A stretch of DNA of 64,000 nt. Source: Nitrospira sp. (GTDB taxonomy: Bacteria; Nitrospirota; Nitrospiria; Nitrospirales; Nitrospiraceae). The notes beneath the pieces were generated by a model, which was not told the DNA's origin, did not search any database, and saw only the letters and a program-made list of their open reading frames with translations. Location: NCBI GenBank assembly GCA_024760525.1, contig CP060499.1, positions 1,612,001-1,676,000 of the forward strand, written 5' to 3'. The position numbers and the translations under genes are program-made. Within the stretch, counting starts at the first letter, position 1. Each line of letters starts with the position of its first letter. Below, piece after piece: positions 35,207-42,015 of this stretch.

Positions 35207-35784
35207 TCAGATGCCGGCCCATCCAGTGTGCGTTCGCAGCAACGTTTGTGGATGAGCCCTCATAATCTTGAACGTGTCCGCTTCCAAGCTCTGGATTGAG
35301 GCCTGGCAGCACAAGGCGATCATTGGAGATGCAGCAATGATCGTTGTGGCCTGGTGTTCGTAGCGCATAAAGGCCTGGCGAGATTCGATTGACGTAAATG
35401 GCTTCGGTCCGCCCGCCGCCCGCACACTCACATAACCGAGCTGACGAGCCCTGGCCGGTAAGGCCGCGAGCCGATCCAGGGAATCATCGACATCAAAGGT
35501 GCCATCGCCATACCTGTACTCGGCAGACGAGATGTGCAGCTGCTCTGCGGCTAACAGCGCTGATCCGTCCAGGCCATGGTGCGCCAGTTCATCAAGGGCT
35601 GATGATATGGTCAACGGTGGGGGAAGAATCCAGAGACACGATTCTTCTTTAGCCAGGCCCGCGCTCAGAAAGGCTGCAGCGACTGCAACAACTCTGCGGG
35701 CTGCCGATAAAACATACACAGATGCGTGGCAATCGAACCAACTATAAACCGAGGATTCTGCGGGTACACAAATGTTTTTCTCAT
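35207..35784 (-). pseudogene. MEDS-domain sensory protein, frameshifted copy
   Basis: From ATG 35784 the frame carries the N-terminal MEDS segment (T-H-L-C-M-F-Y-R-Q-P-A-E-L-L-Q) and then stops. The rest (A-A-A-F-L-S-A-G-L to the end at 35207) is one frame away and matches 19374-19940 throughout. At the join the DNA reads CAGTC where CAGGTC would restore the frame, so a single missing G explains it. Without that base the gene would be intact, so sequencing error must be excluded. Confidence 0.7.
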
Positions 35785-36154
35785 GCTCGCGTTGCTTATT
35801 CTATTCGCGAAATCGGACTGGAGGGTCTGGTTTGCCAACAAAACACTCCAACTCATGTACCGGACAAGAATGTCTCATCAGAAATGACTCAGCATCATCG
35901 CATGGCCGATGTTGGTCCTTCCTAGACGAACCCACAATCAGGTACCTCATTTCTGGAGAGCACCGCTGATGGGGACGAACTAGCCACTATGTGTTTTCCT
36001 AGTAGGATCCTTTCACCACACGGAACTATTCTAAATCCAGCAACCTAATTTTAAGTCGTCGCAGGTTGCTGTCTGCTTGTTCCGGTCCAATCTGGGATGC
36101 ATTAGATGGCTGTGTGGTGTCTAGACCAGTCTCACTAAATAAGGGGAGGATGTC
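35785..36154. other. Intergenic region, no supported gene
   Basis: About 370 bases of AT-richer sequence before an exported-protein gene. Contains a CTAGTAGGATCC-like word near 36000 and no clear hairpin. Confidence 0.35.
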
Positions 36155-36487
36155 ATGAGAGGAAAAAACCTAGCAACAGTTGGATTATTGTCGATGCTGG
36201 CTGCAACCCTGATCTTGAGCCCTTTCGACACCTTCGCAGCAGACCCACAGGGAAACAAGGAGCGCACAAAGGAGAACGCGGTGTCCAAGAGCACGAAGGA
36301 AGCGGGAAGTCAGGAGAGAGTGGATGTTATGGAGCAAGTCCCGAAGAAAGGGGCGCAGCCCGACAGCATGACACCCGGAAAAGAGAAAAGAAAGGATGTC
36401 ATCGAGGATGTCGGCTCCAAAGGTGATGTCTATCCATCCACCGGGGGGTCAACGAGAAAGGATGTCATCGACACGATCAGAAACTAG
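36155..36487 (+). CDS. Exported Lys/Glu-rich hypothetical protein
   Basis: 110 residues with GGGGAGGA before the ATG. A signal peptide (about 1-29, ending T-F-A-A) precedes a highly charged, probably disordered mature part. The words V-D-V-M-E-Q-V, K-D-V-I-E-D-V and K-D-V-I-D-T-I form a loose three-fold repeat, each after a basic stretch. No family recognised. Confidence 0.6.
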   Translation: MRGKNLATVGLLSMLAATLILSPFDTFAADPQGNKERTKENAVSKSTKEAGSQERVDVMEQVPKKGAQPDSMTPGKEKRKDVIEDVGSKGDVYPSTGGSTRKDVIDTIRN

Positions 36488-36556
36488 CACCAGATCTATG
36501 GTCTGTATTGCGAGCCCCTAAGGTTTTGCTGCGACGCATAAATGCGTTCAGGTTCT

Positions 36557-36650
36557 GACAGTACCAGCTGGACAAAGGGCTGCCGGTGTCCTGGTCAAGG
36601 CCTATGTGACCGCCTAAGGCCACACGGCGGCGGTGCAGGGTGGGCATTGA
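36557..36650 (+). pseudogene. Relic of the OB-fold-like exported protein family
   Basis: The DNA here aligns with the 3' part of 22283-22594 and 40768-41079: GACAGTACC, then CTGGACAAAG, then CTGCCGG, then V-K-A-Y-V-T, an in-frame stop, then G-H-T. A base is missing near 36588 and the start and first half are absent. It is a decayed third copy lying just before the metallothionein-like gene. Confidence 0.5.
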
Positions 36651-36660
36651 GGCGACAATC

Positions 36661-36804
36661 ATGACCGAAAAGCAATGCGCCCATCCTCAGTGTAGATGTC
36701 CCGCTAAGGCGGGAAAAGAATTCTGCTCTGAGGAATGCCGCACTGGCCGCACCGAGGGCAATGCGTGTGCCTGCAACCACCCGGGCTGTCGGACCACCGA
36801 GTAA
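36661..36804 (+). CDS. Metallothionein-like 47-residue protein
   Basis: Eight cysteines and two histidines in 47 residues: Cys 6, 11, 13, 22, 26, 36, 38 and 43, with His 8 and 40. The layout H-P-x-C-x-C, then F-C-S-E-E-C, then C-x-C-x-H-P-G-C is that of bacterial SmtA/BmtA metallothioneins, which bind zinc, cadmium or copper. The protein is slightly shorter than typical family members (about 50-60). A GAGGCG lies upstream of ATG 36661. It probably buffers metals in the cytosol. No ArsR/SmtB regulator is adjacent. Confidence 0.75.
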   Translation: MTEKQCAHPQCRCPAKAGKEFCSEECRTGRTEGNACACNHPGCRTTE

Positions 36805-36971
36805 AGCTGGCGGTTTGATTCTCAGAACGAGGGCCTAGCAACAGGTCACGTTGTCCCCGAGGCATGGCTGAACGATATTGAATTGATTGGGGAAGCTGGG
36901 AATGGTGAGGAGGCCGTCCACTAGTAGCCAGCTACGCAGCGGAGATCCCTTGAATACTGCGAGGAGAAGCA

Positions 36972-37385
36972 ATGTTCGTCCCGTTGAATTCCTGCCTCAA
37001 AACACTCCCGGCCCTTCTCCTGTTCTTTACCTTCGGGTGCGTCACATCCATCCCCCTTGTCACTCCTGAACAGATCGCGAGGGCGGACTATGGGAGAGTC
37101 CCGGTTTCACACAACTACCAGAGTGCCGTGAAGGACTACATGCAAGGTGTTCTGTTTGATCCGCATACCGCCCACTATCGATTTTTCGGAGAGCCACAGA
37201 AGGGTTACGTGCGCATCTCAGGAACGAAAAACCCTTCTCCGGTGTTTGGCTATCTTGTGCAGGTGGGCATCGATGCGAAGAATCTAAAGGGCAGTTACGT
37301 CGGCGAGCAACCGTATCGATTCTTTATCAAGAACGAAACCCTCTATCTGCTGAATTCGTCTGACAACGCCGAGGTCGTGCCGTAG
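36972..37385 (+). CDS. Lipoprotein, hypothetical
   Basis: 137 residues; GAGGAGAAG precedes the ATG. A lipoprotein signal ends with the lipobox F-G-C at about residue 23. The mature part has strands resembling small outer-membrane lipoproteins (Y-R-F-F-G-E-P-Q-K-G-Y-V, P-V-F-G-Y-L-V-Q-V). No named family recognised. Confidence 0.65.
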   Translation: MFVPLNSCLKTLPALLLFFTFGCVTSIPLVTPEQIARADYGRVPVSHNYQSAVKDYMQGVLFDPHTAHYRFFGEPQKGYVRISGTKNPSPVFGYLVQVGIDAKNLKGSYVGEQPYRFFIKNETLYLLNSSDNAEVVP

Positions 37386-37677
37386 AAACTGGCCAAGGCC
37401 TTTCTCGTTTCCAGATTTACAATGGATCAATGAGTCTGAAGCTCAAGGACGTTCAATTCGGGGAAACACAGCCTGCGGCTATAAAGACCATGAGATCGTA
37501 TTGACCACCGAAGAGCAATCTGAGGGGATGTGGATTTATTAATACAACATTCTTGAGTTTGGGACCTCGCTATTCACGAGAGGCTACACTCGGGGAGCTT
37601 CGCAACGGCAGAAGAGGATGTCGCGGGGAGACTAGCTAAACACAAAATAACATTGATTCATGCTGATGGAGTGAGAC

Positions 37678-37893
37678 ATGGAAAGCTTCTACAAAGGAAG
37701 AAAGATTTCCACTGCGGTGCGTCATATGGGAAGCAACTGGCTGCTCGTCACGACGATCTGGCCTGCGGCGTCGAACGAGACTGACGATCCGCAGGCGATA
37801 CAGACGATTGGCGCACCCAGCCAATCTGAAGAGCAAGCCCATGCCAAAGCGCTCGAAACTGGACAGCGATTGATTGATGCCAATTGTCTCTAA
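37678..37893 (+). CDS. Small protein of the Y-x-G-R family, copy 3
   Basis: 71 residues; GGAGTGAG precedes the ATG. F-Y-K-G-R-K-I at residues 4-10, then G-S-N-W-L-L-V-T-T-I-W-P-A, then S-E-E-Q-A-H-A-K-A-L-E-T-G-Q-R-L-I-D. It is the shortest intact copy and defines the minimal conserved unit: an N-terminal Y-K-G-R strand, a Trp-containing strand and an Ala-rich helix ending in I-D. Confidence 0.65.
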   Translation: MESFYKGRKISTAVRHMGSNWLLVTTIWPAASNETDDPQAIQTIGAPSQSEEQAHAKALETGQRLIDANCL

Positions 37894-37957
37894 CCATCGC
37901 TCTTTCCATTTGGTGGGGGACGCTCAGGGCTCGCAGTCAGCATTGAGGGGCCAGACC

Positions 37958-37997
37958 GGCGCTGGTGAAAACATACGCAGATATGGTGTAATCATTT
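37958..37997 (+). promoter_or_regulatory. Conserved upstream element B, copy 1
   Basis: The words GGCGCTGGTGAAAAC, CGCAGATATGGTG and AATCATTT recur in the same order at 40251-40295 with a 5-base insertion. Both copies precede small membrane or exported protein genes. Probably a promoter or operator for a shared regulator. Confidence 0.5.
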
Positions 37998-38065
37998 TCT
38001 TTCGTGACTCCCAAATCTCTCCCTCGTTGTGAGGTTGATAGTCGGTCGCTCTGAGAGAACTCCCA

Positions 38066-38110
38066 CCCATGTCTTTCCCCAGTACAGAACTCCTTTAGGC
38101 TTAGCTAGGA
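38066..38110 (+). promoter_or_regulatory. Conserved upstream element A, copy 2
   Basis: Shares 19 identical bases with 20831-20849 and further similarity downstream (TCCTT, AGGCT, GCTA). It lies 96 bases before the 38-residue peptide gene that is coupled to the DUF2127 membrane protein gene. Confidence 0.5.
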
Positions 38111-38205
38111 TTGCGCGGGGGCCAATGAACTGAGCCTCGAAATGAGAGGCAGCATGAGCCTGCATACAAGTCCTTCACTTTTAGATGATCAAGGAGAACG
38201 AGACT

Positions 38206-38322
38206 ATGCAGAACAGAAACCATCGTAATGACGGGATTGGGGACACGGGATGGTCTTCTTTTATAGCTAGAGCATTGATTGGGGCTGCACTGCCGCAAGT
38301 ATTGGGAATGGCCTCACCGTGA
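38206..38322 (+). CDS. 38-residue peptide coupled to the DUF2127 gene
   Basis: ATG 38206 has AAGGAG nine bases upstream. The product is polar at the start (Q-N-R-N-H-R-N-D) with a weakly hydrophobic helix near the end (F-I-A-R-A-L-I-G-A-A-L-P). Its TGA (38320-38322) overlaps the GTG start of the next gene, a classical translational-coupling arrangement, so it may be a leader peptide or a small partner of the membrane protein. Confidence 0.5.
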   Translation: MQNRNHRNDGIGDTGWSSFIARALIGAALPQVLGMASP

Positions 38323-38807
38323 AGCAGTCTTCTCCATGGTTTCTGAAACTGCTTGCTACCTATTACTTGCTTCAGGGGTTGCTGCTGATCGGAGGGGGAG
38401 TCGGCGGGTTGATTCTCGTGGATGAGAACCAACTGCTTGTTGTCAAAGACTGGCTTCGTGTCATTCGCTTGGATCCTGAGAATCACTTCATTTATTGGCT
38501 CCTGACCAACCTCCTGCCAGTTACCAATGAAATGCTGGAGGCATTGAGTATTGGCAGCTTCGTATATGGCGGACTCGCATTTGTTCAAGGGGGAGGTCTC
38601 TGGTTCTCTAAGCCCTGGGCCTCATATCTCTCGGTCGTCGTGGTTGGTTCATTCATCCCGTGGCAACTGCATAGCCTGCTACAAGAAGTGACCGCTCTGA
38701 AGCTTCTGACGCTCTGTATCAATACCGTGATCGTTGGGTATCTGCTCGTGAGTGCATGGCGTGCTAGAGGCGTTGAGAATAACAATTCAGCATCTTGTCA
38801 CCGATAA
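38319..38807 (+). CDS. DUF2127 family membrane protein
   Basis: 162 residues from GTG 38319. Hydrophobic segments lie near 10-35, 60-95, 97-120 and 125-147; K-P-W-A-S-Y-L-S in the third loop and the overall layout fit DUF2127 integral membrane proteins, whose role is not known. The start is set by overlap with the upstream peptide stop. Confidence 0.75.
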   Translation: MKQSSPWFLKLLATYYLLQGLLLIGGGVGGLILVDENQLLVVKDWLRVIRLDPENHFIYWLLTNLLPVTNEMLEALSIGSFVYGGLAFVQGGGLWFSKPWASYLSVVVVGSFIPWQLHSLLQEVTALKLLTLCINTVIVGYLLVSAWRARGVENNNSASCHR

Positions 38808-39126
38808 TGAGTTGGCTATAGGCCATGCATTGGACCGTAGCTTCTTCGAACGTCGTCTGTCGATCAGTCCTCACGAAATGACGGCAATCCTCCGTGTCCT
38901 CCGTTGAACAGGAAATGAAGACATTCAATTCCCACATTCCGGTATCCATGAGTAGCCGAGGGGCGGGCTGAGCGGTATGATCATTGGTAAGCGACCGCTC
39001 CTCTGCATGAACCGGTGAGGGATTCCAGCATGCACTATCCAGATACCAGGTTCCTGTTTGGTTACAGCGGACGCAGTACGTTTGGAACATGTTTGGAGGC
39101 CATACTGTAAGCGAATTAGCTGCCAA
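38764..39126 (-). CDS. Possible hypothetical protein
   Basis: An open leftward frame of 120 codons (TTG at 39126; in-frame ATG at 38949 gives 61 residues). The end T-F-E-E-A-T-V-Q-C-M-A-Y-S-Q-L faintly resembles the C-terminal helix of the Y-x-G-R family, and there is a C-V-R-C pair upstream. No ribosome-binding site and an antisense overlap with the DUF2127 gene. Weak. Confidence 0.22.
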   Translation of the reverse strand: MAANSLTVWPPNMFQTYCVRCNQTGTWYLDSACWNPSPVHAEERSLTNDHTAQPAPRLLMDTGMWELNVFISCSTEDTEDCRHFVRTDRQTTFEEATVQCMAYSQLIIGDKMLNCYSQRL

Positions 39127-39258
39127 TCCTGATGTTTGGCGATCGAGATTTTATTGAAGTTCCAGTGAAGACACCAGTATCCCCATACTTGAAGAAGCGT
39201 TATGGTAACACGGGCCTACGAACCTCTTAACGAACAGGGTTTACCAGGGAGGGGCACT

Positions 39259-39432
39259 ATGACTACGACGCAAGCGGCTGAACTCCGCGTCAAGTGGAAA
39301 CAGCAGCCAAATCCTGATAAGTGCGAACATTTGAACTTGGAATTGGAATGGAGTGAGGGCGGTTATCGGACTGGAAATTACAGTTGCATCGTATGCGGAG
39401 AGAACGTGGTGAAAGTCTGCGGACAATCATGA
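39259..39432 (+). CDS. 57-residue protein with C-x(n)-CxxC motif
   Basis: ATG 39259 has GGGAGGGG five bases upstream; the longer frame from 39202 is not needed. It contains K-C-E-H-L-N-L-E-L-E-W, then T-G-N-Y-S-C-I-V-C-G-E-N-V, a compact metal-binding pattern (Cys/His plus CxxCG) with a further cysteine near the end. Similar short proteins are widespread; function unknown. Confidence 0.62.
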   Translation: MTTTQAAELRVKWKQQPNPDKCEHLNLELEWSEGGYRTGNYSCIVCGENVVKVCGQS

Positions 39433-39777
39433 GACTGGAGTCCGGCTTTTGACCCGGCTATCAGGTTTGACCTTAAGGATACAGGGCTTTAATTTGTGCC
39501 AACACCGAAGCGGCATCCTGCACCGGTTCGTCCGTTGGATCTTGACCGCCTCGTATTCTCGAATCGACCACCCCTCCACGGGTTTGGCAATGGCGCCCCA
39601 ATAAGGGTTGAGGCACAGGACAAAAGGTCTCTCACCGTGTTGGATCCGGCAGATCCGCAACTTCTGCAAGGTTTGGCCATTGGGGTACCCTGGCCTATAT
39701 CGAGAGTGCGACCAATGACGCGCTAAACGCGAAAGCACTCTCTAACTGTTCGTCTCCACATCCAATAGGTCGGCCGG
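39433..39777. other. Gap with unconvincing overlapping frames
   Basis: About 345 bases. A leftward 103-codon frame (39427-39738) has tryptophans and charged strands and could be a relic, but has no ribosome-binding site or recognisable family. Confidence 0.3.
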
Positions 39778-40005
39778 CTAAGCCCCTGGCAGAAACAGAT
39801 ATAGGCCGATGACAATGATGGGGGCTGCGATTAGCATGGCTCTTTTCCCGAAGGCATCATTGACGCCGTAAATTAAGATCGCGCCAATGATTGTGAAATA
39901 TATGAATCCAATTCCCCGATATGATCCATGGGTAGCCTCCTCTGCGACCGCGAGCGTAGGTCCGAGAGTTGTGAATGCAATCAAGAAGTTGACAACGCGC
40001 TTCAT
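39778..40005 (-). CDS. Small exported or membrane protein
   Basis: 75 residues; AAGGAGGG lies nine bases before ATG 40005. A signal peptide-like N-terminus (about 1-21, ending A-V-A-E) is followed by two hydrophobic spans (about 32-47 and 57-73). Probably a two-span inner-membrane protein after signal cleavage, or three spans without it. No family recognised. Confidence 0.6.
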   Translation of the reverse strand: MKRVVNFLIAFTTLGPTLAVAEEATHGSYRGIGFIYFTIIGAILIYGVNDAFGKRAMLIAAPIIVIGLYLFLPGA

Positions 40006-40767
40006 AGCATGTCCCTCCTTCTGAGTAGGGGAGCGCTGTTTCGCTCGCTCGAACAGCAGACCACGACGACGCGGAATTGGCTGTACGGGGAGCGAAACAA
40101 TTGGATCAGCGTTTATAGAACATCAACTCTCACAATGGTTCACCACATCCTGCGTTCCGAAGCATGGCTCCATCATAACGTGCTGTAACGGTGGGCCTAC
40201 CAGGAAAGACCCGAGACTCACCCATCGCAGTGAATATCGAGGAACTGCCCGGTGCTAGTGAAAACCCGCGCAGATATGGTGGAGACTAATCATTTCCCCT
40301 TTAAAACATCGGGAAGAGGAGTCATGGCGCTCTAGGTTCAATCCCTCCTTCCTTCAATCAGGAAGCATTTACTTGGAACCTGACTTCCAATTATTTCACT
40401 TCAGCTCTTCTTGTCGCTCCTTCTAACACCGTACTAACACCTGTCACCCGCGCATGCTCGGCAGATCCCCAACCGACTTTGGTAAGGGACCCATATTCGG
40501 TTTGCATTGACAGGAGAAAAGGTGACGCCCTCTGGCTTTGATTCGCAGAACCTGACATCGTTGCATCGGAACCCCGTTCCCGCGCTGGTGCCTTAGGGCT
40601 GGACATACGGTAGAGGCGTTACGGCTCATCAGGAATCGGTCGATATGGCGAGTCGGCACCTCCTCCCAAGTTATCTTTTTTCATAGCTCATGTTCATCCA
40701 CGGTGTTTCCCCAGCTCCCGATTTGAGAATCCTCTGAGAGAATAGATCAACACTAAATGGAGGAATT
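40006..40767. other. Long intergenic region with upstream elements
   Basis: About 760 bases. Holds element B copy 2 (40251-40295) and an element A-like stretch (40706-40735). Leftward frames between 40391 and 40659 are open but lack start signals and family resemblance, so no gene is claimed. Confidence 0.4.
40251..40295 (+). promoter_or_regulatory. Conserved upstream element B, copy 2
   Basis: Matches 37958-37997 in GGTGCTAGTGAAAAC, CGCAGATATGGTG and AATCATTT. A GGAACT just upstream might serve as an ECF-type -35, but this is conjecture. Confidence 0.45.
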
Positions 40768-41079
40768 ATGAAAACGGCATTATTAACTATCCTGGCGGTT
40801 GGATTGCTGAGCTCCGGTATCGGCGTGGCCTACGCTGCTGATCCCATGGCGGAGAAGGAAGCGAGTCCCACGATCAAAGAGCGCCTGACGAAAGACACGA
40901 TCAAGGGAACCTTGCTGAATATGGAGGGAGAGTACTATTCCATTAAAGATGAGGACGGCAAGAGCTATAAGATCCATGTCGATAAGAGCACCAAATTGGA
41001 TAAAGTGGTGGTGGGTGACCTGGTCAAAGCGTATGTGACGGACCAGGGTCATACCACGACTTTGCAGCGTGTAAACTGA
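40768..41079 (+). CDS. Small exported OB-fold-like protein, copy B
   Basis: 103 residues; GGAGG precedes the ATG. Signal peptide about 1-24 (ending A-Y-A). The mature part is near-identical in layout to 22283-22594: E-K-E-A-S-P-T-I-K-E-R-L-T-K-D, I-K-G-T-L, Y-Y-S-I-K-D-E-D-G-K, H-V-D-K-S-T-K-L-D-K, V-G-D-L-V-K-A-Y-V-T. The downstream terminator element is also shared, so the unit duplicated. Periplasmic; function unknown. Confidence 0.7.
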   Translation: MKTALLTILAVGLLSSGIGVAYAADPMAEKEASPTIKERLTKDTIKGTLLNMEGEYYSIKDEDGKSYKIHVDKSTKLDKVVVGDLVKAYVTDQGHTTTLQRVN

Positions 41080-41275
41080 GTCGATCTATGGCTTGCCTGA
41101 GGAGTGTTCCCAATGCATCACAGGAAGCCTGATCGGGAGTCCTGCCAAGGTTCTGTCCCAGTGTCGGTTGGAAGAGGAAGTGGAACATCGGATGAGCATA
41201 GCGCCGTGGAAACATTATGATCCGGTAGCAGAGACCCTATCAGAAACATGATGTAAAAATTGCGCTGCTCGATGG

Positions 41276-41315
41276 AGGCTCCGTTCTTGTGAGAGGACGG
41301 AGCCTTCTATTTTGG
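41276..41315 (+). terminator. Rho-independent terminator (duplicated element, copy 2)
   Basis: AGGCTCCGT (41276-41284) pairs perfectly with ACGGAGCCT (41297-41305), followed by a T-rich stretch. A compensatory change relative to 22773-22809 (A-T to G-C in the stem) keeps the pairing, which supports a selected hairpin. Confidence 0.75.
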
Positions 41316-41364
41316 CTGGGCAATGCTCAATCACTACGGAGGTCGTGTCACACGGGGACCACAG

Positions 41365-41448
41365 ATGCGCGCTGAACATGTTCTATTTGCGTATGCGGTG
41401 GGGTGGGGACTCGTGTTTGTGACTTTCTGGCTGCTGAAATCATCATGA
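41365..41448 (+). CDS. 27-residue single-span membrane peptide
   Basis: ATG 41365 with GGGGAC upstream. The product has a short polar start (R-A-E-H), one hydrophobic span with aromatic residues (F-A-Y-A-V-G-W-G-L-V-F-V-T-F-W) and a K-S-S end. The layout resembles CcmD-like peptides, but no cytochrome c maturation genes are near. Its stop overlaps the next ATG (ATGA), implying coupled translation. Confidence 0.45.
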   Translation: MRAEHVLFAYAVGWGLVFVTFWLLKSS

Positions 41449-41600
41449 AACAGAGTAGGAGTCTGTCTACCGAACCGTCTGGAACCGGTAGTACAGGTTC
41501 AACCGGAAGTATGGGTTCATCCGGATCGGACCAACGCAAGGCCATAGCGCCAGAACCAACCCCTCTGCTCCTTTCTTCCCTGTGCGTACAATGGAGATGA
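41445..41600 (+). CDS. 51-residue Gly/Ser/Thr-rich protein
   Basis: Starts in the ATGA overlap with the upstream membrane peptide. Residues 11-28 are T-G-S repeats related in DNA (GGTATGGGTTC-type words) to the tail of 29378-29791. The rest is Pro/Leu-rich. It has no signal peptide of its own. A small coupled partner or a fragment of a larger Gly-rich protein. Confidence 0.35.
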   Translation: MKQSRSLSTEPSGTGSTGSTGSMGSSGSDQRKAIAPEPTPLLLSSLCVQWR

Positions 41601-42015
41601 TGAAGCTTGGAGAGAAGAAACGGAACTTTTCGATCGCGTGAGGGGAGGGTGCAGGAGCAGCTGAGGACTAAGTCGCTGGTTTTTGGTGGCGGTGGACCGC
41701 AGTAAAAATTACTTTGGCCCGGAAACACGTGTGATTTTGCAACGTGTCGTGAATGCCGCCTGAATGTACTTGTTTGCAGCTTACCATACCGGTGAATTGG
41801 GCGGCAAGGAAACCTGTCCAGAGAATGACGCAGTACATCTTCCCCTAAGACCCAGTGGGGGAGTTGACCTGCGACTTTTCAGGATTCTTGCTGAAATTCG
41901 TCTTCCATGAAAGTTTCCGCTGATACACAATCAGCGGGCCGAGTATCCTTTTATTGACTTGCCGCGCTTGTCAGTATACACGTCATTAGCTTTAGTGTTG
42001 ATAAGAGGAACGAAG
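41601..42015. other. Upstream region of the TIR-like gene
   Basis: About 415 bases without a gene; contains the hairpin at 41917-41937 and AT-rich sequence (TTTTATTGAC near 41949) that could form a promoter. Confidence 0.4.
41917..41937. promoter_or_regulatory. Stem-loop upstream of the TIR-like gene
   Basis: CCGCTGAT and ATCAGCGG form a perfect 8-bp stem around a 5-base loop, about 80 bases before the start of the gene. It could end transcription from the left or act in regulation; only a weak T-rich stretch follows. Confidence 0.4.

Larger units (their letters stand above)
37894..38205. other. Upstream region carrying elements A and B
   Basis: About 310 bases with no gene; holds element B (37958-37997) and element A (38066-38110), both repeated elsewhere upstream of small genes. 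The following peptide gene has AAGGAG nine bases before its ATG. Confidence 0.45.

Noticed and set aside
39427..39738. Leftward 103-codon frame with tryptophans
   Set aside because: Protein-like composition but no start signal, and a rightward frame of similar quality overlaps; treated as uncertain intergenic DNA.
40391..40659. Two overlapping leftward open frames of about 70 codons
   Set aside because: A GGAGG occurs upstream but no start codon at a usable distance; neither product resembles a known family.
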